Source: JAOZTV01 sp965371805 (GTDB taxonomy: Bacteria; Acidobacteriota; Aminicenantia; UBA2199). From it: a stretch of 39,886 bases of DNA. Both the position numbers and the translations under genes were made by a program. Shown piece after piece: positions 15,454 to 23,983 of this stretch. The stretch's first letter is position 1, and the number at the start of each line of letters is the position of its first letter. The stretch covers positions 1 to 39,886 of the forward strand of contig CBDUZW010000049.1 of assembly GCA_965371805.1 (NCBI GenBank), read 5' to 3'. The notes beneath the pieces are model-generated. The model was not told where the DNA came from. It worked only from the letters and a program-made list of their open reading frames with translations, and ran no database searches.

Positions 15454-16535
15454 TTTAACTTTCCTCTTGCTAAACCATGTCCTGTTCCTATCCATATATG
15501 ATCCCCAGAGAGCTCTACTGTTGTCACATGATGGTTTGGAAGTGACAGATTTGTTGGTATGGTTTTAATTAATTTCTTCCCTTTCAGCAAAAAAGCCGTC
15601 CAGGTTTTATCAGACTCTTTGTTTTTTTTATAGTTGATCCATAGATCCTTTTTAAAATCAATTAAGCCGGATAATCCTATATCGGTCGCGTTATAACAGC
15701 TATTGCCATCAACACCAATCGTATAATTAATAAAATTACTTGAGAGACCACTATCATGTTCCATATAACCTCTCCAATGTCTACCATCATATCTGGAAAA
15801 ACCAAAATATGTAGAGACCCATAATACCTTATCAACATAGGCTGTAGAGGTCGTTATATTATGAATTAACCCATCATCTCTGAAAAGATCGATCTCCATC
15901 TCTCTGTCCGGATCTCTGTGTGCATTCCACATTCTTCTTTTCATATCCCATTCTAGTACACCGCCACCCCAGACTGCTATATATACTTTCCCATCTCTTG
16001 AGTCAGCATTATAACACCAGATTTCTTCCATCGGTGCATTTTTATCAGTATATATTTCCCACTCTTTTGTCTTTGTATTATAAGAACTGATACCGGCAGT
16101 TGTAGCAACCCAAACCCAATTATCAATTACTGTAACTCCATATACAACATCATTTGCCAATCCACTGTTAAACTGGTTAAAATGATCGAACCTGCCTCCG
16201 CTAAACCGGGCCAATCCTCCGCCAAACATAGCTATCCATACATCACCGGTTCTGGGACTTATAGCAATACTGCTGATTACATTCCATGGGAGACCATTTT
16301 TTTCAGTCCAGGTTTTCCATTTATTATTCTCATATAAGGCCAATCCTCCCTCTGTTCCAACCCAGAGTTTTTTCCCGTCTGCTTTTATAGCAAAAATGTG
16401 ATTGTTTGGCAAACCATCTTTAACATAAAATGTTTTCCAGTCTTTATAAACCAATCGGTCCAATTTTTTACTGCTGATCCCAATAAGATTAAAAGTGATC
16501 ATTAAGGATACTATAAATATTATTTGCTTTATCAT
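15450..16535 (-). CDS. Secreted Reg_prop-like beta-propeller protein
   Basis: 361 residues with a signal peptide (IKQIIFIVSLMITFNLIGIS). Repeated blades follow the two-component-regulator-propeller style: KDGLPNNHIFAIKADGKKLW, VGTEGGLALYENNKWKTWT, KNGLPWNVISSIAIS, DVWIAMFGGGLARF, WVWVATTAGISSYNTKTKEW, VYIAVWGGGVLEWD, and IWIGTGHGLARG at the end. Unlike hybrid two-component sensors it has no transmembrane helix, kinase or output domain, so it is a stand-alone periplasmic or extracellular propeller. Its stop overlaps the next start (ATGA), so it is co-translated with the binding protein. They may form one ligand-sensing or binding complex (inference). The upstream gap holds an imperfect inverted repeat GATAAA-cgt-TTTATC near 16573. 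Confidence 0.82.
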   Translation of the reverse strand: MIKQIIFIVSLMITFNLIGISSKKLDRLVYKDWKTFYVKDGLPNNHIFAIKADGKKLWVGTEGGLALYENNKWKTWTEKNGLPWNVISSIAISPRTGDVWIAMFGGGLARFSGGRFDHFNQFNSGLANDVVYGVTVIDNWVWVATTAGISSYNTKTKEWEIYTDKNAPMEEIWCYNADSRDGKVYIAVWGGGVLEWDMKRRMWNAHRDPDREMEIDLFRDDGLIHNITTSTAYVDKVLWVSTYFGFSRYDGRHWRGYMEHDSGLSSNFINYTIGVDGNSCYNATDIGLSGLIDFKKDLWINYKKNKESDKTWTAFLLKGKKLIKTIPTNLSLPNHHVTTVELSGDHIWIGTGHGLARGKLK

Positions 16536-16638
16536 TTTCTCTTAATTAAATTAAACAATTAACCCCCTGGATAAACGTTTTATCAGCTCAATATATTTGA
16601 ACACGAACAAAAAATTAAATCAATTAATTCAATAATAT

Positions 16639-17877
16639 CTATTTTTTATTTTTAAATTTTTTTAATATGTTCTTTACGGCATCTTTATGAATTGTAAATT
16701 CCAGCCACTTGAGTTTTATATAATCTTCATGAATAAATCGATAACCGATATTTTTACCATTTCTCGCACCTGAACCTGAGTCCTTAATTACAAACCAATA
16801 TTTACCATCAACAATCTGGTAGCCAATAATATGAATTGAGTGATCGTCAGTTGTCGTTTTATTACTGAAACGAAATTGTCTGGAATGCTCATTAATGTAG
16901 TTCGATGGAATGTCAAAATCCGGAACGATCCCAACTTCAGCGACTGCATTATAACCCGGCTCTGATACATCTCCACCTATTGAAATAGTATACCCTTCTT
17001 TAGCAAGTTTTTTAAGCGTACTCATAAACTCATTTAGAGGTATATTATAATAAGACTTGTCATGCCACCAATTGTCAGGGACCTGATACTCTACCTGCTT
17101 ATAATAGAGCTTCTGCAGATATGATAAAATGGTTACATAGTCATCCATGTTAATTTTCATATAATTTTTATAAAAACTTAATGGTGTATATGTTTTACCT
17201 TTCCACTCAAAAGAAGAAGGTGGAGTTCCAATATAATTATTTAAAATTGATTTGATAGTCGCCTTAACGTATTCAGGGTTCCAGTTATTTGTTTTTTTGA
17301 TACCTTTTAGAAATGCCTTCATCTCTTTATAAACTCTGCTGTGGTCATGATTTGGTTGACCTTCTAGAAGTCCTGAAAAAACTTTATAAGGCATCATACC
17401 ATATTTTTTAATATTTCCTGTTACTGCATTTCTCTCTGATCCTTCTGCAAATAGAGATTTGCCTCTTGTTTTTACAAAACCCGATGCCTTTTCTATATAC
17501 TCACAATATACTGCATAAAGTTGTGATAATTTTATTTTCTTTTTATGTATTCTGTAGATTTCAGACTCAAAATAAGAGACATTTGCAAATGACCAGCACA
17601 TACCGCTGCTTCCCTGTGATTCAACTGGATTATGCCATTGTTTTTTGTAATTATCCAAATTTGTCGGAAACTTTTTTCCTTTCAAATCAAGAACAAAACG
17701 CTTCTTTTTAGGCGTTTTCTCAATTTTTTCATAATACTCTGTCATCTTTTTTAGGTGGTTCTTATAAAACTTGTTTTCTTTTTTAACAAATTTACCCTTA
17801 TCCACCTCTTCAGCCATTAGATTAAATCCAACTACCATTGCCAGTATAGCAATAAAAATTTTTGACATTTTTCCCAT
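16639..17877 (-). CDS. Secreted papain-family (C1) cysteine peptidase
   Basis: 412 residues. Signal peptide (MSKIFIAILAMVVGFNLMA), then a ~50-residue charged propeptide-like region. The C1 catalytic domain has the oxyanion Gln and nucleophile Cys in VESQGSSGMCWSFANV (Q88, C94), and the catalytic His in DDHSIHIIGY (H346). The third active-site region, normally NSWG, reads KDSGSG, so Asp (366) stands in place of the usual Asn. A ~200-residue insertion between Cys and His makes it longer than papain and more like bleomycin-hydrolase-type or other large bacterial C1 enzymes. AGGAGG precedes the first ATG (MGKM) by 4 nt, which favours that start. It has its own promoter at 17927-17955. Likely extracytoplasmic protein degradation or maturation. 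Confidence 0.85.
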   Translation of the reverse strand: MGKMSKIFIAILAMVVGFNLMAEEVDKGKFVKKENKFYKNHLKKMTEYYEKIEKTPKKKRFVLDLKGKKFPTNLDNYKKQWHNPVESQGSSGMCWSFANVSYFESEIYRIHKKKIKLSQLYAVYCEYIEKASGFVKTRGKSLFAEGSERNAVTGNIKKYGMMPYKVFSGLLEGQPNHDHSRVYKEMKAFLKGIKKTNNWNPEYVKATIKSILNNYIGTPPSSFEWKGKTYTPLSFYKNYMKINMDDYVTILSYLQKLYYKQVEYQVPDNWWHDKSYYNIPLNEFMSTLKKLAKEGYTISIGGDVSEPGYNAVAEVGIVPDFDIPSNYINEHSRQFRFSNKTTTDDHSIHIIGYQIVDGKYWFVIKDSGSGARNGKNIGYRFIHEDYIKLKWLEFTIHKDAVKNILKKFKNKK

Positions 17878-17926
17878 TTTTCCTCCTAAAATTTTAAATA
17901 AAATTTATAATAACAATATAAATAAA

Positions 17927-17955
17927 ATAGTACCATAATTAAACCAGAATTCCAA
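17927..17955 (-). promoter_or_regulatory. -35/-10 promoter of the C1 peptidase gene
   Basis: Minus strand: TTGGAA (17950-17955), 17-bp spacer, TACTAT (17927-17932). It gives a leader of about 43 nt containing AGGAGG. The rest of 17956-18133 is A+T-rich with no gene seen. Confidence 0.6.
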
Positions 17956-18133
17956 AAAATAATAATTCATAATATATGTCCCAAATATCTTAAAATATTA
18001 TGATAAACTCTTGCCTGAAACCTTTTCTGTCCGTATATATTTAGAAAATTTTTAAAATATAAAAACTAAAATTTTTTCAATCCTTTTTTCATTCTTCTTC
18101 TATTTTGACTTTAGGTTTGAACAGATAGTAAAA

Positions 18134-18802
18134 TTATATATAATCTGCCCAAAGATGAATAAGCTTAAATCTTTTTGGTTTAACTTTTTGCCGAGATAGC
18201 TTTTGTTCACAAGAAACAACTTTTGATGAAAAATTAAAGCTTAATTTTGGTAATTGACTTGGCAAATAATTATTTACTAAATCAACAATTTGTTTTGAAC
18301 TCAGATTAACAAGGTATCCAATCATCATACCTGATGGCACTGATCTTCCATATTCATGACTTTTAAGGTTAAAACGATTAATACCATCAGTTATATAGTT
18401 TTTATTCAGGTTCCAGGATCCTTTAGTTTTTCCAAGCCGTTTACATTCAATGTGAAAAGACACTTCATGAGTTTCAAAACTTGTTGCAAAGGGATCAATA
18501 AAATTACATGAAAAATCTGGTCGTTTTCTTTTTTTTCCACCTTTTAATCCTGTGTTATTTTGGGGTGAAATTGGAGCTTCCCAAACAGGCATTCTTATAT
18601 CCTGTTTATGTTTAATATTATATTCATAGCAAATTTTTCTTAATACAGGACTTAATGCTTCTGAAATAGCATCTTCATCTTTCCGTAGTTCATTTGTAAT
18701 ATTTAATTGTTCAAGAGCCTTTTTAAAAATTGAATAGTACAACTTTTCATGATTTTGCCATAGTGAAAAAAACTTTTTAATAGTACCTTTTTTTCGAGCC
18801 AC
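18134..18802 (-). CDS. Putative PD-(D/E)XK nuclease, restriction partner of the adjacent methylase
   Basis: 222 residues, no signal peptide. Not a family I can name. The centre contains RPDFSCNF, ~20 residues, then FHIECKRLGKTKGSW. That is the D-Xn-(E)xK spacing of PD-(D/E)XK restriction endonucleases (Asp of PDF, Glu and Lys of ECK). The N-terminus is basic (MARKKGTIKKF) and predicted helical. The ATG overlaps the last base of the methylase stop (TAATG), so the two are translationally coupled. This strongly suggests a two-subunit restriction-modification or related anti-phage unit. Nuclease activity is inferred only from the motif. Confidence 0.65.
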   Translation of the reverse strand: MARKKGTIKKFFSLWQNHEKLYYSIFKKALEQLNITNELRKDEDAISEALSPVLRKICYEYNIKHKQDIRMPVWEAPISPQNNTGLKGGKKRKRPDFSCNFIDPFATSFETHEVSFHIECKRLGKTKGSWNLNKNYITDGINRFNLKSHEYGRSVPSGMMIGYLVNLSSKQIVDLVNNYLPSQLPKLSFNFSSKVVSCEQKLSRQKVKPKRFKLIHLWADYI

Positions 18803-21800
18803 TATTTAATGCCTCCCTCTTGAGGCATTGTTTCAAACATTCTTTTACATAACGTGGAAGCAGCATCTTCACGGGCTAAACTACGTGTCCAAAATCGTTT
18901 TTCATTTCTTTTGATAATAATAATTGCATCATTGGAAATAACATGAACAAGCCCATCCAAAACAATTTGAGATGTCCCCATTGGTTTTGGAAGTGCTTCC
19001 GCTATTTTATCAAGAACAGTATCCCATGAGCCTTTTTTTGGTACCAGGTCCCAATTATCATTCTTATCTGCCGGATAAAATTCAAAAGCAACTAAATTAC
19101 CTGATGCTCCAATATGAACATCTGCCCGCATTACTTCATCTTCATTCAAATAGGGTTGCCATCTTCGGGCGAATATTTCTGCATAATTTTTAATCCAGGT
19201 AGTATCTCTCTTTTCAATTGCCGGCAATATACCTTCGCTATTATATGGTTGATAAAAGAAAGGAAGTGTCACTTCACAACAGTCTCGAATAAGATCACGC
19301 TGCTCATCTGAAAACTCATAAAGATCATAAACCGCCTCATCTAGCTCAGCCTCCCATATAGAACGCTGGTTTTCAATTTGATTTATTGGGACACCGTTAC
19401 TTCTTATAATGTTTCTTTCCTGTGGGTTGTAATTTCGTAATTTATTGACAATTGAAATTATTTTTTCTGATTTAATTAAAGTAGGTACTGGAATATTAAA
19501 GACTTCTTCTAAGTGAATTTCATCATGCCAAAGTCCCCAATTTGAAGAAATATTAAACATATAAAATCGTATAAATGAAGACCATAGTATACCCTGAATT
19601 AGCAAATAATCATTCCTATTGTTTTCTTTTAGTTTTAAGCAATGAACAGAATTACGAAAGCAAAAATCATCATTTACAAATCTAGATACTATTTGATTGT
19701 TCAAGTTATTTTTTTGAGAAATACCACGTTTAATTATAATTCGGTTCTCACTATAAATTTTTTTACTTTTACCTCGAGCTTCAACTTTTTTAGGAGGCAT
19801 AACAAATCCTGACAAACTGTCATATCTACTTAATTGTTTAGAAGGTAATTCCTTGAAATTAAGCAACCAATCAGAATTGTGTTTCTTATTGCTTTCCTGA
19901 AAACCTCTCCCTGAATTTTCCGCATCTATTAAAAACTCTAATTTTCCAAGAGAATCAAAAGATTTTATAAATAATGTATCAGCATGTCTTCCAAACCAAT
20001 TAATTTTCCAAGTTTTATTATCTGTAAGATCTTGTCCAACAAGATAGTTCTTATCATATTTAGAAAATAAAACAGCTTGAGTTTCTTTAAGTGCAACAAC
20101 CTGCTTAGCAGACCAATATTCAACTGGATGTTTTTTTTGTTTTGCCTTGGTAAAATGAATCATTACAAATGGAGAAATAGCTCCTTTAAAAAAAAACTTT
20201 CGTACATGAGTAAAGTTAAAAACCTCTTTTAAACGAACCTGCTCCATCCATTTTCTTCTAAAGGCTTGACTTGTTGAACTATGTTTGAATAGAACACCTG
20301 CAGAAGTTAATAAAGCACATTGACCATCTTTTTTTAAAAAATCCAGGGCTTTCCATAAAAACGCCTGAGATGGTTCTTTATCTCCAATCGGATATGAATT
20401 TATGTCACAATAATCCAACATAATTTTTTGCCGTTCTTTAGTATCTGTATCAGCATTATTTCCAGGTGCCCCCCATGGAGGGTTTCCAATAACTATATCA
20501 AATTTGCCTAATTTATCTTTCTTAATATTAAATGCATTCTCCACATGAATAGAATTAAAATGATTCTCGCTTTTTTTTTCTGAAACTAATAGATTAGGCA
20601 ATCTATTTCCACTTTTAATTTGCTTTTGAATAGATGGTGGATCTAAATAGTGTAACATAGCTAAATATAAACTAAATGCAGTTATTCTTGCTGCTTCTTC
20701 ATTAATTTCAATTCCTGAAATTTGCCTGCCAAGAATTTTTTTTAAAGCATTAAAATTTAGAATAATATGTTTCTGTTTCCATTCAAAACGTACCATACGG
20801 CGAAATGCTTCTACTAGAAAGATGCCTGAGCCACAAGCAGGATCTAAAATTTTTGGTTTTTTTTTTAATTCTTCGACCGTAAGAACTCTTGAAAGCACAA
20901 ATTCTGCTAAGACTGAAGGTGTATAATAAGCTCCATCCTGTCTGGCTTTAGTTTTTTTATCATCTTCATTTGAAGTAGAATGATAAAATTCTTCATATAT
21001 TGAGCTTATAAGATCAAGTGGAATTATATCAAATTTATATGAATGAAAAAATAATTTTCTTTGAATCCCTACATCACCATAAAATAAATCCTGGATCAGG
21101 TTCAAGTGTTCAGCAGTAATAACTCTCGCCTCCTGCTCTACCTCTGGGAACATATCTCCATTAAAATCTACTGAGAGAGATTGGAAAAGTGCATATGTAA
21201 ACTCTTTATTTTGTAGAACTCTTGGATATAAGGCAAATATTCCGGAAAAATCGTTTCTTTCCTGATAAGTTTGAGAATTTAAAATTTCCATCCAATAAGA
21301 ATTCCGGCTGGCAACTTTTTTAAAATATTCCTCTGTTAATATATTTCGATCTTCAAGATAACGTATAAAAATTGAACGTCCAATTAAAGCGTGGGCATAC
21401 TTGCGATTTTTTCCATTTAAACCAGCATTCATAAGTTCATTTCTTACAACCTTCAGGTCAGAAATCAATGCTTTGTCCGCACGGTTTTTTAAACTTCCAA
21501 AACGACCTTTTTCAAATACTTTTCCTGATTCAACATGATTTCTATGATATGCTTGGAGCTTTTCTGCAACATCTTGTACTTTGTTAAGTATTTCTAAGGA
21601 TTCAATTTTTTTTGTTTCATCCTTTTGTTGAATAACCGGTTTTTGAGCTAAGTCAATAACAGATAATTCACCTTCCTGCTCAAGAAAAAGAATACGAGGG
21701 CGTGCTAAACTCCAAAGTTTATTAAAACTACTGATTTTCTCTTCTTCATTACCGGAACATTTTGCAAAAACAATAATCGGATTATTATCAATAAAAAACA

Positions 21801-21963
21801 CTTTCTCTGCACCGGCTCGTTTAGCGGCAGTAAGCCATTCACCTTTATTAACCCAGGTTTTTATATCAATGTTTTTTGAAGGTTGCTCTATAGCATCGTA
21901 AAGTTGTCCATGTTTGAAATCAAGCTTATCATAAACAATATCAAGGATTTCTTTAGATTTCAT
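18802..21963 (-). CDS. Eco57I-type N6-adenine DNA methyltransferase / type IIG-like restriction-modification protein
   Basis: 1053 residues, cytoplasmic. The SAM-binding motif I is DPACGSGIFLVEAFRRM (~residue 375). The catalytic motif IV is IVIGNPPWGAPG (~495), the NPPW form of N6-adenine amino methylases. A predicted N-terminal helical region (~130-330) and a long C-terminal half of the sort used for target recognition complete the type IIG layout. Early in the protein, FFIDNNPIIVFAKCSG could be a worn PD-(D/E)XK site, but it is not convincing, and the separate 222-residue partner carries a better one. No helicase or specificity subunit is present, so it is not type I, III or BREX as seen. 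The start has no Shine-Dalgarno; transcription from 22070 would first meet a small upstream ORF. Confidence 0.88.
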   Translation of the reverse strand: MKSKEILDIVYDKLDFKHGQLYDAIEQPSKNIDIKTWVNKGEWLTAAKRAGAEKVFFIDNNPIIVFAKCSGNEEEKISSFNKLWSLARPRILFLEQEGELSVIDLAQKPVIQQKDETKKIESLEILNKVQDVAEKLQAYHRNHVESGKVFEKGRFGSLKNRADKALISDLKVVRNELMNAGLNGKNRKYAHALIGRSIFIRYLEDRNILTEEYFKKVASRNSYWMEILNSQTYQERNDFSGIFALYPRVLQNKEFTYALFQSLSVDFNGDMFPEVEQEARVITAEHLNLIQDLFYGDVGIQRKLFFHSYKFDIIPLDLISSIYEEFYHSTSNEDDKKTKARQDGAYYTPSVLAEFVLSRVLTVEELKKKPKILDPACGSGIFLVEAFRRMVRFEWKQKHIILNFNALKKILGRQISGIEINEEAARITAFSLYLAMLHYLDPPSIQKQIKSGNRLPNLLVSEKKSENHFNSIHVENAFNIKKDKLGKFDIVIGNPPWGAPGNNADTDTKERQKIMLDYCDINSYPIGDKEPSQAFLWKALDFLKKDGQCALLTSAGVLFKHSSTSQAFRRKWMEQVRLKEVFNFTHVRKFFFKGAISPFVMIHFTKAKQKKHPVEYWSAKQVVALKETQAVLFSKYDKNYLVGQDLTDNKTWKINWFGRHADTLFIKSFDSLGKLEFLIDAENSGRGFQESNKKHNSDWLLNFKELPSKQLSRYDSLSGFVMPPKKVEARGKSKKIYSENRIIIKRGISQKNNLNNQIVSRFVNDDFCFRNSVHCLKLKENNRNDYLLIQGILWSSFIRFYMFNISSNWGLWHDEIHLEEVFNIPVPTLIKSEKIISIVNKLRNYNPQERNIIRSNGVPINQIENQRSIWEAELDEAVYDLYEFSDEQRDLIRDCCEVTLPFFYQPYNSEGILPAIEKRDTTWIKNYAEIFARRWQPYLNEDEVMRADVHIGASGNLVAFEFYPADKNDNWDLVPKKGSWDTVLDKIAEALPKPMGTSQIVLDGLVHVISNDAIIIIKRNEKRFWTRSLAREDAASTLCKRMFETMPQEGGIK

Positions 21964-21989
21964 AAAAATTTCTAATTAGATTTATCACG

Positions 21990-22058
21990 TTAACAATCAA
22001 TATTATTCAGTAGCTCTACTTTGAAAAACATTGAAGAAAAAATACAATGAAAAACCAT
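21990..22058 (-). CDS. Possible 22-codon leader ORF upstream of the methylase
   Basis: The ATG at 22058 is preceded by AAAAGGGGG with 4-nt spacing, the best ribosome-binding site in the methylase leader. The peptide is MVFHCIFSSMFFKVELLNNI + DC, ending in TAA at 21990, 26 nt before the methylase ATG. It may be a regulatory or coupling leader peptide. It is short enough to be accidental. Confidence 0.35.
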   Translation of the reverse strand: MVFHCIFSSMFFKVELLNNIDC

Positions 22059-22076
22059 AATCCCCCTTTTGATATA

Positions 22077-22105
22077 AATATAAGTTAAAGTAAAATTATT
22101 GTCAA
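22077..22105 (-). promoter_or_regulatory. Consensus -35/-10 promoter of the restriction-modification operon
   Basis: Minus strand: perfect TTGACA (22100-22105), 17-bp spacer, TATATT (22077-22082). The leader to the methylase ATG is ~107 nt. The remainder of 22106-22325 is A+T-rich without a gene I can support. Confidence 0.75.
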
Positions 22106-22325
22106 TAGATTATCAATAAAGTTTATATTTGTCTTTTATGATAACAATCAAGAATTATCTTTTACCTAGAAAAAAACCCATTGCTTAACTGAAAGGACAA
22201 ATCGATTTAATCCTGCCTGATTTTTAATTGTTGCGAATTTGCCATAATTGAAATCTAGATTATATATGCCTTTTATTGACAACAAACTGGAATTAAATGT
22301 TCATAGTTTTTGGCAGAGAACCGAA

Positions 22326-22356
22326 AAAAATATATGCAAGATTTTTATATATTTTT
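22326..22356 (-). terminator. Possible weak terminator after the DACNV gene group
   Basis: Inverted repeat AAAAATATAT (22326-22335) / ATATATTTTT (22347-22356), 11-nt loop, 5 nt past the stop at 22361. On the minus strand the right arm ends in T residues. The stem is all A-T, so efficiency is doubtful. Confidence 0.35.
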
Positions 22357-22360
22357 ATTT

Positions 22361-23176
22361 CTAATTATTATAAAATCCTTTACACACATCTTTTAAATGC
22401 TCAGGTAACATCTCAAATGGATATATGCCATCTTTGATCTCATCGAACCACCAATACCACTGCTCTTTTTTAATTTCATCAATACATGTATCTCTTAAGG
22501 AAAAAACATTATCGTTTTTCCACCAGAATAAAATTTTACCAATATTAATAATTAATTGTATGTCAGTTTCAAACAATATTTCTCTCTGCTTTTTATCAAG
22601 GCTGTATTTTTCAAATCCGATATCTAAATTTTGTCTATAATAACTATATGTTGAAACTCTATAAACTTTATCTGATTTAATTAACTCATCTAGTAAATAA
22701 CCTGAATAATACTCAAGCAAATCATAAAAATTTTCTTTGAATTTTTTTTCCAGCTTTGATCTCCACAATCTGCTTTCTCTTGTATTTATATAAAACCCTT
22801 TACAAATATCATGCAAATACTCTGGTATCATCTCAAATTGATATGACCCGTCTCTTATCTCATCTAACCACCAGTACCATTGTTCTTTTTTAATTTCATT
22901 TTTATATTTTTCTCGTAAAGAGTATATACCGTCTTTATACCACCATTCCAAAACCTCATCAATATCTTTCATATAAGCAATATCTGCTTTTAGTAAATTT
23001 GCTTTCTGCATATCTGAAATTTCGAACTCATTTAATCCTTTATCAATTTCTTCTCTATCTATATGAAAATTTGCAATCATTGATAATTCAAAAATTTCAT
23101 CCCTATCAAAGAGTAAAAAATTAATATAATACTCTAATGTCTCAAAAAAACTTGCTTTATCCATTTTTTCTATCAC
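22361..23176 (-). CDS. Internally duplicated protein of unknown family (two WYWW-motif repeats)
   Basis: Up to 271 residues. I do not recognise it. It consists of two ~135-residue copies offset by 140 codons. Each ends in a near-identical block: IKKEQWYWWLDEIRDGSYQF then CKGFY in copy one, IKKEQWYWWFDEIKDGIYPF then CKGFY in copy two. Before that block each has an acidic aromatic segment (VLEWWYKDGIYSLREKY; ILFWWKNDNVFSLRDTC). DNA copies are also visibly similar (around 22370-22510 against 22790-22930). No signal peptide or membrane helix; acidic, Trp/Tyr-rich and mainly helical in appearance. The start is either GTG at 23176 or ATG at 23164; neither has a strong Shine-Dalgarno. It lies 26 nt after the four-TM gene, so it is probably co-transcribed. 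It could be an effector or immunity-like partner; function unknown. Confidence 0.75.
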   Translation of the reverse strand: MIEKMDKASFFETLEYYINFLLFDRDEIFELSMIANFHIDREEIDKGLNEFEISDMQKANLLKADIAYMKDIDEVLEWWYKDGIYSLREKYKNEIKKEQWYWWLDEIRDGSYQFEMIPEYLHDICKGFYINTRESRLWRSKLEKKFKENFYDLLEYYSGYLLDELIKSDKVYRVSTYSYYRQNLDIGFEKYSLDKKQREILFETDIQLIINIGKILFWWKNDNVFSLRDTCIDEIKKEQWYWWFDEIKDGIYPFEMLPEHLKDVCKGFYNN

Positions 23177-23202
23177 TTTTATAAAAAGAAAACATCCAAT
23201 TT

Positions 23203-23922
23203 CTAATTAATTATTTTTTCATTTTTATCACTTAGTTGGTTTTTAAATTCAATCAAGCTAAATTCTATACTCTTGAATAATAAGTCAGAAGCTTTTATAT
23301 AGCTTGCTATCATTAATATTGCAAAAAAAACAATAATGCCACTTTTAACAGAAAAATCACTATTTAAAAAATCAATTAAATCGGTTGGTTGATCTTTTAT
23401 AACAAAGTTAATGAAATAAAGAAGAACTGCCCATGATGCCCCAATAAGCCATTTCAAAGCTTTGATTCTCTTTGCTACGCTTAAATATACTGCTTTAAAA
23501 TTTTGTTCAATAAATTCTATTGTAGCAATATCATCAATTTCAAGTTCTTTTAAATAATTCACTATAAATTCTATGTTTTTATTTTTAACTCCGGAGAAAG
23601 AATATGTGCTCGGCATTGCAAAAATTACAAGCCCTATAGCTAGAGAAAAAGGCAGACTTATTATTGCCCATTTATAATTAAAATATATTGAAGTATTATC
23701 AATAGAATAAACAATAATAATAAAACTACCTAAAGAAATAATATAAATAAGTAGTAATTGTCTGAATATTTCATTAAGTCCAATCTTTAAAAACTTAATT
23801 GGAAAATAGAGATGCTTTAAGAACCATAATACATATTTTGATTTACCTTGATAATTAAGTAAATGAGATTCTACCTTACTTATAATTTTTTGTGTTAAAA
23901 CAAAGACGCTATTTGTTTTCAA
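23203..23922 (-). CDS. Four-transmembrane-helix protein of unknown function
   Basis: 239 residues starting at TTG 23922, chosen because GGGAG lies ~7 nt upstream and no ATG fits. Hydrophobic segments are at ~55-75 (LLLIYIISLGSFIIIVYSI), ~88-105 (AIISLPFSLAIGLVIFAMP), ~158-177 (WLIGASWAVLLYFINFVI) and ~195-212 (GIIVFFAILMIASYIKAS). The cytoplasmic loop between helices 2 and 3 (~110-155) is charged. No known domain recognised. It sits between the DACNV-like gene (61 nt upstream) and the duplicated WYWW gene. In nucleotide-signalling defence systems, small multi-TM proteins are often membrane effectors. That role here is an inference from context only. Confidence 0.75.
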   Translation of the reverse strand: MKTNSVFVLTQKIISKVESHLLNYQGKSKYVLWFLKHLYFPIKFLKIGLNEIFRQLLLIYIISLGSFIIIVYSIDNTSIYFNYKWAIISLPFSLAIGLVIFAMPSTYSFSGVKNKNIEFIVNYLKELEIDDIATIEFIEQNFKAVYLSVAKRIKALKWLIGASWAVLLYFINFVIKDQPTDLIDFLNSDFSVKSGIIVFFAILMIASYIKASDLLFKSIEFSLIEFKNQLSDKNEKIIN

Positions 23923-23983
23923 ATTTAAACTCCCATGTTTAATAAATTTAATAGAACATACTATACATAATCAATATCCATTA

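Noticed and set aside
14149..16535. Complete branched-chain amino acid ABC transporter operon
   Set aside because: Only binding proteins are present; no LivH/M permease or LivG/F ATPase is in the window.
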